NCBI RefSeq assembly: GCF_002899675.1
Contig: NZ_PKUU01000005.1
Location: 1-64,000, forward strand
Direction of reading: 5' to 3'
Source: Clostridium sp. chh4-2
GTDB taxonomy: Bacteria; Bacillota; Clostridia; Lachnospirales; Lachnospiraceae
Length of the DNA stretch: 64,000 nucleotides
Both the position numbers and the translations under genes were made by a program. Shown one piece after another: positions 29,440 through 39,425 of the stretch. Numbering within the stretch: the stretch's first letter is position 1; the number at the start of each line of letters is the position of its first letter. The notes beneath the pieces were generated by a model that was not told the origin of the DNA, did no database searches, and saw only the letters and a list, made by a program, of their open reading frames with translations.

Positions 29440-30417
29440 TTAGTATAAGAATTTGGCTTGATAATTGGATGCGTTGCCGATGTATTCCATGATCTCTTTG
29501 CTTTGTTTTCCGGAGGATGCAAAGGTGGGGTCCATCAGCTGCCAGTCGGTTCCGTCGAAGAAAATCATGCCATCAACCCAGCCCACATTGTCGATATAAA
29601 CATTGACCCATGCATGGTATACGCTGCCGGTATATCCTACTACCAGCTTGGTCGGTATGTTCTGGGAACGGAGCATTGCCGTCATAAGAGCTGCGTAGTC
29701 AAAGCAGATGCCCTTTTTCTGTGCGAGAACCGTGTCCACATCGGGCAGATATCCCGATTTAACGCTGGAAGCTTTGGCTGTATCGTAAGTGAGGTTTGTT
29801 ACTACGTAATTGTATACCGCAGAGACGACTTCGATCGGATCGTTGATCCCTGACGCAATCTGAGCGCCTGTCTGTACCGCCGCACAGTTGCTGCTGAAAT
29901 TCACATATTGATTCGGATACAAAAACGGGGCGAATTCATCTGCGATTGTTACGGAAAGATCCTGGCTGAATGCTTGTGAATACTGGTTGCCTGTAACATT
30001 TTCAAATACCTTTACCGAATAAGAACCATTTCCTTCCGATAATGGGAATACTTCGTAATCATCTCTTGCGTTCAGATCATAGGTATAGGTTTCTTTTCCG
30101 CTTTTGGTAATCTGAACTTTGATCTTCGCATTGCTGCCCGTATATTTTAACATCACATAACCCTGGCCGGAGTTGGATGCGTCCAAAAGCACTTTACTAT
30201 TATTATATACAACGCTTCCGGATGCCTGTGGCTGGCGGACGTTGCTGCTGGCCGGCTTCTCATATAAAGGGATCTGGTTATCTTCAATCACAACCAATGC
30301 TGCGGTGGTTTCCGCTGCACTGCTCTGTACGGCTTCACTGCCGACGGATGAACATGCCATTAAGCCTGCTGTTAACACAACGGCCAGAAATCCGGCGGAT
30401 ATATTCCTTTTCTTCAT
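29440..30417 (-). CDS. Transglutaminase-like lipoprotein
   Basis: This 325-residue protein has a lipobox (LMAC, Cys22) and a C-terminal transglutaminase-like fold with Cys238 (KKGICFDYAALMTAML), His268 (YHAWVNVYI) and Asp296 (LMDPTF) as the probable triad. It would act outside the membrane as a protease or amidase on protein or peptide substrates; cross-linking is less likely in bacteria. It has its own promoter. Confidence 0.85.
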   Translation of the reverse strand: MKKRNISAGFLAVVLTAGLMACSSVGSEAVQSSAAETTAALVVIEDNQIPLYEKPASSNVRQPQASGSVVYNNSKVLLDASNSGQGYVMLKYTGSNAKIKVQITKSGKETYTYDLNARDDYEVFPLSEGNGSYSVKVFENVTGNQYSQAFSQDLSVTIADEFAPFLYPNQYVNFSSNCAAVQTGAQIASGINDPIEVVSAVYNYVVTNLTYDTAKASSVKSGYLPDVDTVLAQKKGICFDYAALMTAMLRSQNIPTKLVVGYTGSVYHAWVNVYIDNVGWVDGMIFFDGTDWQLMDPTFASSGKQSKEIMEYIGNASNYQAKFLY

Positions 30418-30454
30418 AATTAAAACCTCCGTATTTATTTCTGGTTACGATTAC

Positions 30455-30483
30455 ATTATAGTCTTTTTATCGTATAATGTAAA
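30455..30483 (-). promoter_or_regulatory. Promoter of the transglutaminase-like gene
   Basis: Minus strand TTTACA, 17-bp spacer, TATAAT. Confidence 0.75.
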
Positions 30484-30513
30484 TCTTTTTGTCACTTACG
30501 TTTTCCTTACAGG

Positions 30514-30564
30514 TAATAGTTCAGCCCTCCGTTACCAACGCAGGTATCGGAAGGCTGAATTATT
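30514..30564 (-). terminator. Long stem-loop behind rlmB
   Basis: AATAATTCAGCC-TTCCG-ATACC pairs with GGTAA-CGGAG-GGCTGAACTATT. No clear U-tract, so termination strength is uncertain. Confidence 0.55.
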
Positions 30565-30568
30565 GCGC

Positions 30569-31309
30569 TTACAGCAGACGCTGTCTTACGATCTCATAGG
30601 CCAGAACCCCGGCCGCAACCGATGCGTTTAAGGAATCGATATCGCCTTTCATGGGAATGGACGCGATCATGTCGCATTTTTCACGGATCAGTTTTCCCAC
30701 GCCGTCGCCTTCATTTCCAATTACAAGGCCGATGGGGCCTTTCAGATCCAGGCGGTACATCAGTTCGCCGCCCATATCCGCGCAGACAAACCAGAGGCCT
30801 TTCTTCTTCAAATCTTCTATGGTTGCCGCCAGATTGGTCACTTTGGCAACCGGAGTATAATTTAAGGCTCCTGCGGAGGTTTTTGCCACAGTCGCCGTCA
30901 GGCCTGCGGCCCTTCTCTTAGGTATGATGACGCCGTGAGCGCCGGCCAGATTGGCAGTACGGATGATGGCGCCCAGGTTATGAGGATCTTCTATTCCATC
31001 CAGCAAAAAGATAAAAGGAGGTTCCCCTTTTTCTTCCGCCGCTTTCAGGATGTCTTCTACCTCAGCATATTCATAAGCGGCCGCATAAGCGATCACGCCC
31101 TGGTGTTTTCCTGTTTCCGATATCTGGTCCAGACGTTCTTTGGCCACATAGTTGATGATCGTATCCTGTTTTCTGGCCTCCCGCGTTATGCTCTGAACAG
31201 GACCGTCCTTGCATCCATCCAGCACAAAAAGCTTATCGATGGTCTTACCGGAGCGAAATGCCTCCAGAACCGCATTTCTTCCTTCTATGGTAAACTCTTC
31301 GTATCTCAT
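30569..31309 (-). CDS. rlmB: 23S rRNA (guanosine-2'-O-)-methyltransferase RlmB
   Basis: This SpoU-family enzyme of 246 residues has an N-terminal substrate-binding domain and the knotted SAM domain with NLGAIIRTANLAGAHGVII, VIGNEGDGVGKLI and SIPMKGDIDSLNASVAAG. It methylates a guanosine in 23S rRNA. Its start overlaps the mrnC stop by four bases, as in the conserved cysS-mrnC-rlmB cluster of Firmicutes. Confidence 0.93.
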   Translation of the reverse strand: MRYEEFTIEGRNAVLEAFRSGKTIDKLFVLDGCKDGPVQSITREARKQDTIINYVAKERLDQISETGKHQGVIAYAAAYEYAEVEDILKAAEEKGEPPFIFLLDGIEDPHNLGAIIRTANLAGAHGVIIPKRRAAGLTATVAKTSAGALNYTPVAKVTNLAATIEDLKKKGLWFVCADMGGELMYRLDLKGPIGLVIGNEGDGVGKLIREKCDMIASIPMKGDIDSLNASVAAGVLAYEIVRQRLL

Positions 31310-31758
31310 TCCAATTCTCCAATCTTTTCAAGCCCATGGCTGATCAATGTTATCATTCGTTCGTACTGTTCCGATAAGTACAGGTAGCCGATTAGCGCTT
31401 CAAATCCGGTGGCCATACGGTAGTCGATCACCGACGCATTCTTCGCGGTGGAGACTGATTTCGCATTGCGCCCTCTCTTAAAAGCCGCCAATTCTTCTTC
31501 CGTTAATTCTTCTTCCAGCACTTTAATCAGGCTGGCCTGAGTTTCCGCCTTAACCAGGCTGGAACTCTTTTTATGCATTTTATTTACCTGCATGCTTCCG
31601 TGGTTGATCACTTTTGTGCGGATGACCACTTCGTAAACCGCATCTCCGATATATGCAAGCACCAAGGGGGAGTAGGTGCGCACATCCACTTCCCCCAGTT
31701 TCAGACTGTTTTTAAAGTGATCTATAAATGACAGCTGTGTCGTTATGCTTTCTTCCAT
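31306..31758 (-). CDS. mrnC: Mini-ribonuclease III
   Basis: This 150-residue RNase III domain has no dsRNA-binding domain. [19 protein letters not shown] (with the catalytic D) and the C-terminal [14 protein letters not shown] match the family that matures 23S rRNA ends. It overlaps the cysS end by 16 bp and the rlmB start by four, so all three are translationally coupled. Confidence 0.94.
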   Translation of the reverse strand: MEESITTQLSFIDHFKNSLKLGEVDVRTYSPLVLAYIGDAVYEVVIRTKVINHGSMQVNKMHKKSSSLVKAETQASLIKVLEEELTEEELAAFKRGRNAKSVSTAKNASVIDYRMATGFEALIGYLYLSEQYERMITLISHGLEKIGELE

Positions 31759-33152
31759 TTCACACCTTCTCTGGTATCTTCCAAAACGATACCCATATCC
31801 AGAAGTTTTCCGCGGATCTCGTCTGCAAGGGCAAAATTCTTAGATTTTCTGGCCTGCTGTCTGGCTTCGATCATCTCTTCAATCTCACTGTCCAGAATCT
31901 CCGCTTTTTTCTCAGTGATGATGCCGAGAACGTCGCAGAGTTTTTCAATTGTGGCTTTCATAAAGCATACATAAGCCTTAGAGCTTGATTCATTGGCTGT
32001 GGAATTGCTCAGCTTCACAAGTTCGAATATAGCGGAAATGGCATCTGCCGTATTGAAATCGTCATCCATAGCAGCTTCATATTTTTCAACCAGTTTATCG
32101 GCATCCGCTTTTGCGGCCGTCTCGTCTTCCTTTAAAGCTTCGCCCTGGACTTTTCCTTCCAGATCCTTTAAACGGTCTACGGAAGTTAAAATACGCTCCA
32201 GGCCATTTTTAGACGCTTCCATCAGTTCGGCGCTGAAATTCAACGGGCTTCTGTAGTGGGCGCTAAGCATGAAGAAGCGCAACACCTGAAGATCGTATTT
32301 CTCGCTGATCTCTCTGACTGTGAAGAAATTGCCCAGAGATTTTGACATCTTTCTGTTGTCGATATTTAAAAATGCATTGTGCATCCAGTAACGGGCAAAC
32401 TCTTTTCCATTGGCCGCCTCGCTCTGTGCGATCTCATTCTCATGATGAGGGAAGATCAGGTCTTCGCCGCCTGCATGGATATCGATCTGGTCTCCCAAAT
32501 ACTTTTTGGACATAACGGAACACTCAATATGCCAGCCCGGACGGCCTTCGCACCATGGAGACTCCCAATAAGGCTCCCCTTCTTTTTTCGGTTTCCAAAG
32601 CACAAAATCCGTAGGATCTTCCTTGCCATCTTCTCCTGTTACCTTGATCTCTCTGAAACCGGACTGCAGGTCTTCCAGGTTCTTATGGGATAATTTGCCG
32701 TAATCCTTAAAAGAACTGGTGCGGAAATAAACGGTTCCGTCCGCCGCCGCATATGCGTGGCCGGAATCAATCAATGTTTGGATCATATCCAGCATTCCGC
32801 AGATTTCCTGGGTTGCCAGCGGATGTGTGGTGGCGGCTTTTACATTCATCGCCTCCATATCCTTTTTGCATTCTTCGATGTAGCGTTTTGATATTGTATC
32901 CGCATCCACGCCTTCTTCAATGGCTTTTTTAATGATCTTATCGTCCACATCGGTGAAGTTGGATACATAGTTAACGTCATAGCCTTTGTATTCAAAATAA
33001 CGTCTGACCGTATCGAATACGATCATTGGCCTGGCATTGCCGATATGGATAAAATTATATACGGTAGGTCCGCACACATACATCTTAACCTTGCCTTCTT
33101 CCAAAGGCACAAATTCGTCTTTTTTCTTTGTTAAGGTATTATAGATCTTCAT
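31743..33152 (-). CDS. cysS: Cysteinyl-tRNA synthetase
   Basis: The 469-residue class I synthetase has the zinc Cys and HIGH motif in [18 protein letters not shown] (HIGN variant), [11 protein letters not shown], and KMSKSLGNF. It charges tRNA-Cys. It sits between ispF and mrnC in the usual Firmicute order. Confidence 0.97.
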   Translation of the reverse strand: MKIYNTLTKKKDEFVPLEEGKVKMYVCGPTVYNFIHIGNARPMIVFDTVRRYFEYKGYDVNYVSNFTDVDDKIIKKAIEEGVDADTISKRYIEECKKDMEAMNVKAATTHPLATQEICGMLDMIQTLIDSGHAYAAADGTVYFRTSSFKDYGKLSHKNLEDLQSGFREIKVTGEDGKEDPTDFVLWKPKKEGEPYWESPWCEGRPGWHIECSVMSKKYLGDQIDIHAGGEDLIFPHHENEIAQSEAANGKEFARYWMHNAFLNIDNRKMSKSLGNFFTVREISEKYDLQVLRFFMLSAHYRSPLNFSAELMEASKNGLERILTSVDRLKDLEGKVQGEALKEDETAAKADADKLVEKYEAAMDDDFNTADAISAIFELVKLSNSTANESSSKAYVCFMKATIEKLCDVLGIITEKKAEILDSEIEEMIEARQQARKSKNFALADEIRGKLLDMGIVLEDTREGVKWKKA

Positions 33153-33181
33153 AATTTCCTCTGTCCTCTCACTTCTTCTAT

Positions 33182-33727
33182 CTATGCTTTTTTGCAGCAG
33201 CCGCCGCAGGAGCCGCAGTCTTTGGCCAGTATTTTATCATCATAACAGTAATCAGCGGTTTCCGTCAACAGGGTTATGGCCTGAGATGAAATTCCTTCGC
33301 CATTTCCCGTAAAGCCAAGCCCCTCTTCCGTGGTAGCCTTCACGCTGACGCGCCCCGGTTCCAGCTTCAGAGCCTCTGCGATATTAGCCGTCATCTGAGG
33401 GCGGTAGGGTGCAAGCTTCGGCCGCTGTGCAATGATGGTGGCATCGATATTTTCAATCACATATCCACGCTCTTCCAGAAGCGCCCGCACATGTTTGAGA
33501 AGCTCTATGCTGGAGATTCCCTTATATTGCGGATCGGTGTCCGGAAAATGCTGTCCGATATCTCCCAATGCCGCAGCTCCCAAAAGGGCGTCCATCACAG
33601 CGTGTACCAATACATCCGCGTCGGAATGGCCCAAAAGCCCCAGCTCATACGGAATTTCCACCCCTCCCAAAATCAGTTTGCGGTCTTTCACCAGACGGTG
33701 TACATCATATCCCTGTCCTATTCTCAT
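33182..33727 (-). CDS. ispF: 2-C-methyl-D-erythritol 2,4-cyclodiphosphate synthase with Cys-rich tail
   Basis: The enzyme forms MEcPP in the non-mevalonate isoprenoid pathway. The 181-residue protein has GYDVHRL (metal D and H), [33 protein letters not shown], and [10 protein letters not shown]. IspF is usually about 157 residues; this copy carries an extra tail ending [12 protein letters not shown], a possible metal or redox site. ispD is not nearby. Confidence 0.95.
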   Translation of the reverse strand: MRIGQGYDVHRLVKDRKLILGGVEIPYELGLLGHSDADVLVHAVMDALLGAAALGDIGQHFPDTDPQYKGISSIELLKHVRALLEERGYVIENIDATIIAQRPKLAPYRPQMTANIAEALKLEPGRVSVKATTEEGLGFTGNGEGISSQAITLLTETADYCYDDKILAKDCGSCGGCCKKA

Positions 33728-33747
33728 ATTAAAAATCTCCTTTATGT

Positions 33748-34674
33748 CTAAACTATGATCCTTATCTTCTTTTCAATACATCGAATCTGAAGGTCCTGCT
33801 GGCATAAACAGCTTTCGCCGTCTACATGAACAGCCAAAGGCTTGTCCGTATGAATGACCAGTTCCCGGCATTCAAAATTCCGGATTCCCGGACGTTTTCC
33901 ATATTTTTTAAAACGCGCGCCTGCCAGTACAGGAATCAGCTTTCTCCTGGATGAACCGGAAGCCACGCATACCGCCAGCTTCCCATCGCTGTAATCGGCC
34001 TTGGGTGCAAATTTAAACCCTCCGCCTTCATACGGATGAATGTGTGCCGAAATAAAGTAGATGTGATTAAATTCCACCTTCTGCACACCATCCAGCAGTA
34101 TGTATCCTTTTACCGGTTTCGCGCACATCAGCTGCCTGAATCCGATCAAAATATAACTCAAGCCGTTTAAATGAAGACGGCTGAGGCCCCGGCGCAGTCC
34201 GGAATGAAGCATATTATGGCAGATCGCAGCATCCAGCCCGATTCCCGCGCTGACCATAAATCTTCTATATGAAATAACATCCTCTCCATAAGAGACTACC
34301 CCATAATCCAGAAGCTTATGATATCTGGGATTTAAAATCTTTTTTAAAGCCCGGTAAGGATTTTTCGAAATCCTCAGGCTTCGGGCCAGATCATTGCCGG
34401 AACCGGCCGGTATATATCCAAATGTTATGGGACCACAAAAACTGATACCGTCCAACACTTCATTGACCGTACCGTCGCCGCCCACCGCAACTATCATCTT
34501 CGGTTCTTTCCTGCCTTCCGTCAATTCGCCGGCAAACCGCCTTGCATCTCCCTGCTGTTTTGTCAGATGGGCTTCATATTCGATATTAGCAGAATCTAAT
34601 TGCCGTTCCAGTTTCTTCCAGATGCGGGCTCCGCGTCCGCAGCAGGCATTGGGATTCACGATAAAATGATACAT
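33748..34674 (-). CDS. Diacylglycerol/lipid kinase family protein
   Basis: This 308-residue DagK/YegS-type kinase has the nucleotide loop [15 protein letters not shown] and the [12 protein letters not shown] motif. It would phosphorylate a lipid alcohol at the membrane; exact substrate unknown. GGAGG is five bases before the chosen ATG. It lies 20 bp before ispF on the same strand. Confidence 0.9.
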   Translation of the reverse strand: MYHFIVNPNACCGRGARIWKKLERQLDSANIEYEAHLTKQQGDARRFAGELTEGRKEPKMIVAVGGDGTVNEVLDGISFCGPITFGYIPAGSGNDLARSLRISKNPYRALKKILNPRYHKLLDYGVVSYGEDVISYRRFMVSAGIGLDAAICHNMLHSGLRRGLSRLHLNGLSYILIGFRQLMCAKPVKGYILLDGVQKVEFNHIYFISAHIHPYEGGGFKFAPKADYSDGKLAVCVASGSSRRKLIPVLAGARFKKYGKRPGIRNFECRELVIHTDKPLAVHVDGESCLCQQDLQIRCIEKKIRIIV

Positions 34675-34763
34675 AAAAGCCTCCATAATCTTATTATCCT
34701 ATATTGTATCATAAACACCCCGAAATGATAATAAAAATTATGAAAAAAATTGTAGAAAAAGTA

Positions 34764-34792
34764 TTGACAATTAAAACAATATCAATTATACT
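34764..34792 (+). promoter_or_regulatory. Promoter of the tRNA-Val/tRNA-Met pair
   Basis: TTGACA, 17-bp spacer, TATACT. Confidence 0.85.
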
Positions 34793-34847
34793 AATCAAGC
34801 AGTCGACAAGCACAGCACTTTAGATGTCTGCAAGACTACAAAACCCT

Positions 34848-34920
34848 GGGATCTTAGCTCAGCTGGGAGAGCATCTGCCTTACAAGCAGAGGGTCATAGG
34901 TTCGAGCCCTATAGGTCCCA
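34848..34920 (+). tRNA. tRNA-Val (anticodon TAC)
   Basis: Cloverleaf with acceptor GGGATCT/AGGTCCC, D arm GCTC/GAGC, anticodon stem TCTGC/GCAGA with loop CTTACAA, T arm ATAGG/CCTAT. CCA is not encoded. Confidence 0.95.
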
Positions 34921-34951
34921 CTGATTCGAAAGAATCGATACAATTTCATAT

Positions 34952-35025
34952 GGCGGAATAGCTCAGCTGGCTAGAGCACACGGTTCATACCCGTGGTGTC
35001 GTTGGTTCAAGTCCAATTTCCGCTA
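34952..35025 (+). tRNA. tRNA-Met (anticodon CAT), elongator type
   Basis: Acceptor GGCGGAA/TTCCGCT, D arm GCTC/GAGC, anticodon stem CACGG/CCGTG with loop TTCATAC, T arm GTTGG/CCAAT. The paired first acceptor position and lack of three G-C pairs above the loop argue against an initiator. An Ile2 role (modified C34) cannot be ruled out by sequence alone. Confidence 0.9.
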
Positions 35026-35037
35026 CTCTCGCGTTTA

Positions 35038-35067
35038 CCTTGTGATTATATAATCGCAAGGTTTTTT
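35038..35067 (+). terminator. Terminator of the tRNA pair
   Basis: CCTTGTGATT pairs with AATCGCAAGG, followed by TTTTTTG. Confidence 0.85.
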
Positions 35068-35084
35068 GTTTTGCCTTGACTTTT

Positions 35085-35171
35085 TTGGCGAAGGGGACGC
35101 ATGGAAAAGGGATGGGGCGGAACCGGGAACGGCTTTTTTCCATGCTGGTTTTCTCGGGAGTGAGGTAAAAC
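35085..35171. repeat. Deletion remnant of a type-A palindrome
   Basis: TTGGCGAAGGGGACGCATGGAA at the left and TTCCATGCTGGTTTTCTCGG at the right are the outer and inner ends of type A, here only about 40 bp apart. Core and most of both arms are missing. Confidence 0.75.
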
Positions 35172-35228
35172 AAAGTTGATATGAAGTAAGGTGCTAGCGG
35201 ATATATGGTGGAATGTATAAGACTAATA

Positions 35229-36107
35229 TTATAAGTTTGCAGGGTCTTTCATAAATGACAGCAGGCTGTCGCGTTTTTCGTCCAGGTATGAGGCCCAGGC
35301 TTTGTTGTCTATGAAGGGGTTTTCGCCGGGGTGTTCCTTCATATAGAGGCGTTTTTCTACCAGTTTATTGTTGTTGGTGTGATTTCCCATGAATACGTCT
35401 ACAGGCTGATCTCTTACTTTTTTCAGAGAATCCAGATAGGTTTGTCTCATCTGGTAGGTGGGATCGCCGATTTCTTTTAAAAATTCACGAAGGAGCGTGT
35501 TGAAGCCGAAGCCGCCGTAATATCCGGCTCTCTTTGTTCCCTGTTCGCCGTGGATATCGAAAAAGCAGGCGATGCAGCCGGCTGTGTGGCCGGGAACCAG
35601 ATAAAATTGTATTGTGGTATTTCCAAAGGTGATCACATCGTTATCTTGGATCAGGACGTCCGGTTTGAACAGGGTGTCCGCATAGTCGGTGCTTTCCTGA
35701 ATTACGGACTGTTCCGGGTTTTCTTCAAACATTTTCGCATCGGGAGCGCCTAAAAGGAGCTGGGTGCCAAACATCTTTTTGAAGAAAACAGCGGCTCCGA
35801 TGTGGTCTACGTGGCCGTGGGACAGAATCATCCATTTTACGTCTGCGGGATTAAAACCGGCCTCCCATATGGACTGGATCAGCATTGCGGTAGCTCCGCA
35901 GTTTCCTCCGTCAATCAGAAGAAGGCCCTCTCCCGTGTCTATCAGGTGCACACATACCCAGTTATCTCCCACGTAATACAGATTTCCGTACATCTGAAAC
36001 GGATGCATGTACCTGCTTTCCCGGTCCATCCATATCTCTGACATGGGTTCTTTCAGACGCTTTTTTCTCCGCTCCATGTATATTTCATAATCTTCTTTCA
36101 TTGACAT
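35229..36107 (-). CDS. MBL-fold metallo-hydrolase, last gene of the tct operon
   Basis: This 292-residue metallo-beta-lactamase-fold protein has the metal motif SHGHVDH (H97, H99, D101, H102), VPGHTAGC (H about 173) and GNHTNNNK further on. It probably hydrolyses an ester, thioester or lactone. It starts 32 bp behind tctA in the same direction, so its substrate may be what the tripartite transporter brings in. A second ATG two codons later has a better-spaced AGGA. Confidence 0.87.
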   Translation of the reverse strand: MSMKEDYEIYMERRKKRLKEPMSEIWMDRESRYMHPFQMYGNLYYVGDNWVCVHLIDTGEGLLLIDGGNCGATAMLIQSIWEAGFNPADVKWMILSHGHVDHIGAAVFFKKMFGTQLLLGAPDAKMFEENPEQSVIQESTDYADTLFKPDVLIQDNDVITFGNTTIQFYLVPGHTAGCIACFFDIHGEQGTKRAGYYGGFGFNTLLREFLKEIGDPTYQMRQTYLDSLKKVRDQPVDVFMGNHTNNNKLVEKRLYMKEHPGENPFIDNKAWASYLDEKRDSLLSFMKDPANL

Positions 36108-36139
36108 GTCCTATATTACTCCTTTCCGGGCTGCCGGTT

Positions 36140-37639
36140 TTATGCAGCGGCCCGTTTGCTTTTATTTTTTCTGATAAAATATTTTACCGCAGGACTAAGC
36201 AGGCTGTAGATTCCGATGATCAGGAAGATACAGGATATCGGACGCGTGAAAAATGAAGTCATATCGCCTTTTGCATAAGAACATCCGCGGCGGAAATAAG
36301 TTTCCAGATTCGTGCCCAGGATATAGGACAGCATTAACGGGCTCATGGGAATCTCGAAAAAGTCCAGTATAATTCCAAACAGTCCGAACGCGATCATCAT
36401 ATAAACGCTGAACATGGAAGTGCTGGCGCTGAAAGCTCCTAAAAAGCAGATCATTAAAATGGCGCTGTAAAGATAATGGTAAGGCGCCTTCAGAAGCAGC
36501 GGAAACCATCTTTTGGTCAGAAGCTCCGTGACAAAGATGAGGGCGGCAGCCACCAGTACCGCGGCAAATATCATATAAGCCAGATTTGGATTGGTGGAGA
36601 TGAACATTGGGCCTGCCTGCAGTCCGTGTATCGTCATAGCGGAAAGAAGCAAAACGGTTGTTCCGTCTCCCGGGATACCGAGACTCATCATCGGGATCAG
36701 CGCTCCGCCGACGCCTGCATTATTGGAAACCTCGGACGCCCATACGCCGTCATCCACTCCGGTTCCAAACTCTTCCGGATGCCTGCTCATCTTTTTCGCC
36801 TGTCCGTAGGCAATCATATTGGCAACACCGGAACCCATTCCGGGAAGGAATCCGATCCAAAGCCCTACGAACAAAGAGGTGATAATGGTTTTCGCGCTCT
36901 TTACAAAATCCTTAATTGTCAATCCAAAACCTTTCAGGCCGTTCATATCCACCGCAGGCATTTCCTGGGTTCCCTTTGCATAGCTTGTGGCAACCTGCTG
37001 CAGCGCAAATGTTCCCATCAGAAGACAAACAACGTTAATACCCGCGAATAAATTATAATTTCCAAATGTAAAACGCATCTGGTTAGTCACCTGGTCCGTT
37101 CCCACAGTGGAAAGCCAGATGCCGATAAATGCTGCCAGAAGCCCTTTATAGATCGATCCCCGGCTCAAACCTACCACCAGGGAAATTGCCATGAAACAGA
37201 GGCTGAAATATTCCCACGGCCCCAGAGCCAAAGCGATATCGGCAATCGCGCTGGAACATAAAGTAGCCACGATAATCGAAACTGCAGTTCCGATAAAGGA
37301 ACCGGTGATGCCGATGGTCAGCGCTCTGGCCGCCTTTCCCTTTTTCGTCATCGGATAGCCGTCATAACAGGTAGCTATGGATGCGGCCGAACCAGGAATA
37401 CCCACCAGCACCGCCGCTATAAAGGAGCCGGAAATACCTCCCACGTACATGCCAAGCAGCATACAAAAGCTGAGTTCCGTATTGAGCGCAAATGTCATCG
37501 GCAGAATCAATGTAATGCCAAGCCCTCCGGAAAGTCCCGGGATCGCGCCTAAAATACAGCCGATTACCGCACAAACCCACAGCATGATTAAATTCATCGG
37601 CTGCAAAACCGTCATTAATGAAGCCAAATAAGTCGCCAT
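36140..37639 (-). CDS. tctA: Tripartite tricarboxylate transporter large permease TctA
   Basis: This 499-residue membrane protein has about 11-12 hydrophobic segments and the two TctA signatures GAIPGLSGGLGITLILPMTF (near 28-47) and GFLPGMGSGVANMIAYG (near 262). It is the substrate-translocating subunit, working with TctB and the binding protein TctC and driven by an ion gradient. Substrates of the family are citrate and other carboxylates. It is third in tctC-tctB-tctA-MBL. Confidence 0.94.
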   Translation of the reverse strand: MATYLASLMTVLQPMNLIMLWVCAVIGCILGAIPGLSGGLGITLILPMTFALNTELSFCMLLGMYVGGISGSFIAAVLVGIPGSAASIATCYDGYPMTKKGKAARALTIGITGSFIGTAVSIIVATLCSSAIADIALALGPWEYFSLCFMAISLVVGLSRGSIYKGLLAAFIGIWLSTVGTDQVTNQMRFTFGNYNLFAGINVVCLLMGTFALQQVATSYAKGTQEMPAVDMNGLKGFGLTIKDFVKSAKTIITSLFVGLWIGFLPGMGSGVANMIAYGQAKKMSRHPEEFGTGVDDGVWASEVSNNAGVGGALIPMMSLGIPGDGTTVLLLSAMTIHGLQAGPMFISTNPNLAYMIFAAVLVAAALIFVTELLTKRWFPLLLKAPYHYLYSAILMICFLGAFSASTSMFSVYMMIAFGLFGIILDFFEIPMSPLMLSYILGTNLETYFRRGCSYAKGDMTSFFTRPISCIFLIIGIYSLLSPAVKYFIRKNKSKRAAA

Positions 37640-37651
37640 TAGCCTTCCTCC

Positions 37652-38146
37652 CTATATCATACTGATTCCAAGCATTGACCAGATCTCTCCTTTAGGCAGC
37701 GGAATCACAAATCCTTTTGTAAAGCCAAGATAGCAGACCGTCCCCAATACAATGCTTAAAACAACTGCAAAAACCGTCTTTATTTTCTTATCCCCTTTTA
37801 AGGTCATAATGAACATCATCATTCCAAGCATAGAGGTAAGCCAAAAGCCGAAATATTTCATTCCCAAAGCAAATACAACGGTCTCTCCAAGAATGATGCC
37901 GGTCCGTTTCCAGCCGGCGGCATCCAGATATGGTTTGCCCTCCGACTTTCTCTCCTTGCTCCCGTCAAAAATCATGGAAACGACGGAAAACAGGAAAATG
38001 CCGGACGCCGCTATATATGGAAACAATTTAGGACCCGGTTCATTTGAAACCAGCCGCTCCGGAATCCGGGATGTTTCCCAGAAAATCCAGAATGAAAACA
38101 GAATACACACGATACCCATGACATATGTTTTATTCACTTTTTTCAT
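37652..38146 (-). CDS. tctB: Tripartite tricarboxylate transporter small permease TctB
   Basis: This 164-residue protein has four hydrophobic segments and the layout of TctB. It is the small membrane subunit paired with TctA, which starts 12 bp downstream. Confidence 0.9.
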   Translation of the reverse strand: MKKVNKTYVMGIVCILFSFWIFWETSRIPERLVSNEPGPKLFPYIAASGIFLFSVVSMIFDGSKERKSEGKPYLDAAGWKRTGIILGETVVFALGMKYFGFWLTSMLGMMMFIMTLKGDKKIKTVFAVVLSIVLGTVCYLGFTKGFVIPLPKGEIWSMLGISMI

Positions 38147-38166
38147 ATCACACCTCTTTTCTCAAC

Positions 38167-38204
38167 GAACCGGGCCGGCCAATGCAGTTTAGCCGGCCCG
38201 GTTC
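38167..38204 (-). other. Perfect 13-bp stem-loop between tctC and tctB
   Basis: GAACCGGGCCGGC pairs with GCCGGCCCGGTTC and no T-run follows. Placed after the binding-protein gene within an operon, it probably protects the tctC message or partly terminates, giving more binding protein than permease. Confidence 0.7.
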
Positions 38205-38220
38205 ATCATACCATCCTTTA

Positions 38221-39303
38221 TCAGCGGATCATCAGCCCCAGATTGGATAATAATTCATAATTAATATCCCACTCTGTCTGGAAATCAGCTTTGGAACCTT
38301 CCACATCCTTTACATCGATAAGCATTGCCATGGTGTTCATACCATCCACAAACGGCTGAGCTTCCGTCAGCCCCTGAAGACTTTCATTGATCGTTTGAAC
38401 TAAAGCAGAATCCATACCTGCCGGTCCCATAATGTAATATCCGGAATCCCATACCGCATCGATTCCCTGTTCCGGCATGGATAAGAATGAATCATTTAAC
38501 TCCTGTCCGATCAGTTTTGCACATTCGTCTTTTGTCAATGATCCCGGCCCTACAATGCCTAAAACTTTCAGTTTTCCATCCTGCTGATAGGACAGCGCAT
38601 TATTGACCGAGCAGTTTCCAAGATCAATCGCTTTGGACGCCACATTTGTCAGCTTATCCGCTTCTGAGGAACACTGTACATAGTTCACCTGCTGATCCAG
38701 CCCCTCTTCCATGGCTGCCAGCGTATTCAGCCAGATGAGCTGAGACGTACCGCCCAATGTACAGCCGACGGTCAGCTCGCTGGGATGTTCCTTTATGTAT
38801 TCCATCAGCTCCTTCATGTTGTTATAAGGCGCATCCGGTGATGCGATCCAGGCCTGAGGCCCTCCCGCGTTAACTTTACAGATCACGGTCAGGTCTTCCA
38901 TAGGATTCACTTCTGAAGAACCCGATAAATAGTTGTCCATATTCGCGCACGCTGCAACCGTCAGATTCATGCCGTCGGGATCTGCCTTAGCCGCATGCTG
39001 GGCGCCTACTTCCGAGGTGTCATAATTGGTCACAACAAAATTTACGCCTGAGAGACAAGTCTCCCATCCAGCTGTCACATAGCGGGTAATCAAATCTGTA
39101 CCGCCTCCTGCTTTTGCCGGAACATCAAAATATATGGTGGAACCGGACGGCCATTTCACCTCTCCCGATGCAGCTGCCTCCTTCTTTTCATTCCCTGCCG
39201 ATGTGCCGGCCGTATCAGCTGCCGCTTTTTGCGAACCGCTGCATCCTGCCAGTGATGTGCCCAATAGTAAAGCTGCCGTAATAAGTGCGATTTTCTTTTT
39301 CAT
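38221..39303 (-). CDS. tctC: Tripartite tricarboxylate transporter substrate-binding lipoprotein TctC
   Basis: The 360-residue protein starts MKKKIALITAALLLGTSLAGC with a lipobox (lipid Cys21) and continues with the Bug-family fold (VPAKAGGGTDLITRYVTAGWE, FVVTNYDTSEVGAQHAAKA). It captures the carboxylate outside the membrane. I chose this start, not an upstream frame, because the signal peptide begins here. First gene of the operon, behind a conserved promoter/operator. Confidence 0.92.
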   Translation of the reverse strand: MKKKIALITAALLLGTSLAGCSGSQKAAADTAGTSAGNEKKEAAASGEVKWPSGSTIYFDVPAKAGGGTDLITRYVTAGWETCLSGVNFVVTNYDTSEVGAQHAAKADPDGMNLTVAACANMDNYLSGSSEVNPMEDLTVICKVNAGGPQAWIASPDAPYNNMKELMEYIKEHPSELTVGCTLGGTSQLIWLNTLAAMEEGLDQQVNYVQCSSEADKLTNVASKAIDLGNCSVNNALSYQQDGKLKVLGIVGPGSLTKDECAKLIGQELNDSFLSMPEQGIDAVWDSGYYIMGPAGMDSALVQTINESLQGLTEAQPFVDGMNTMAMLIDVKDVEGSKADFQTEWDINYELLSNLGLMIR

Positions 39304-39425
39304 AAGACATTTTCCTTCCTCATATAAAATTTGGCGTACAAAAAACATGAACAATCCGGCACATCATGTATGCCTATTTTTCATTTATTTTTATGTAAAT
39401 TATTCATATTTATCACTTCTCACTC

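Noticed and set aside
34952-35025. Initiator tRNA-Met
   Set aside because: The anticodon stem lacks the three G-C pairs, and the first acceptor position is paired.
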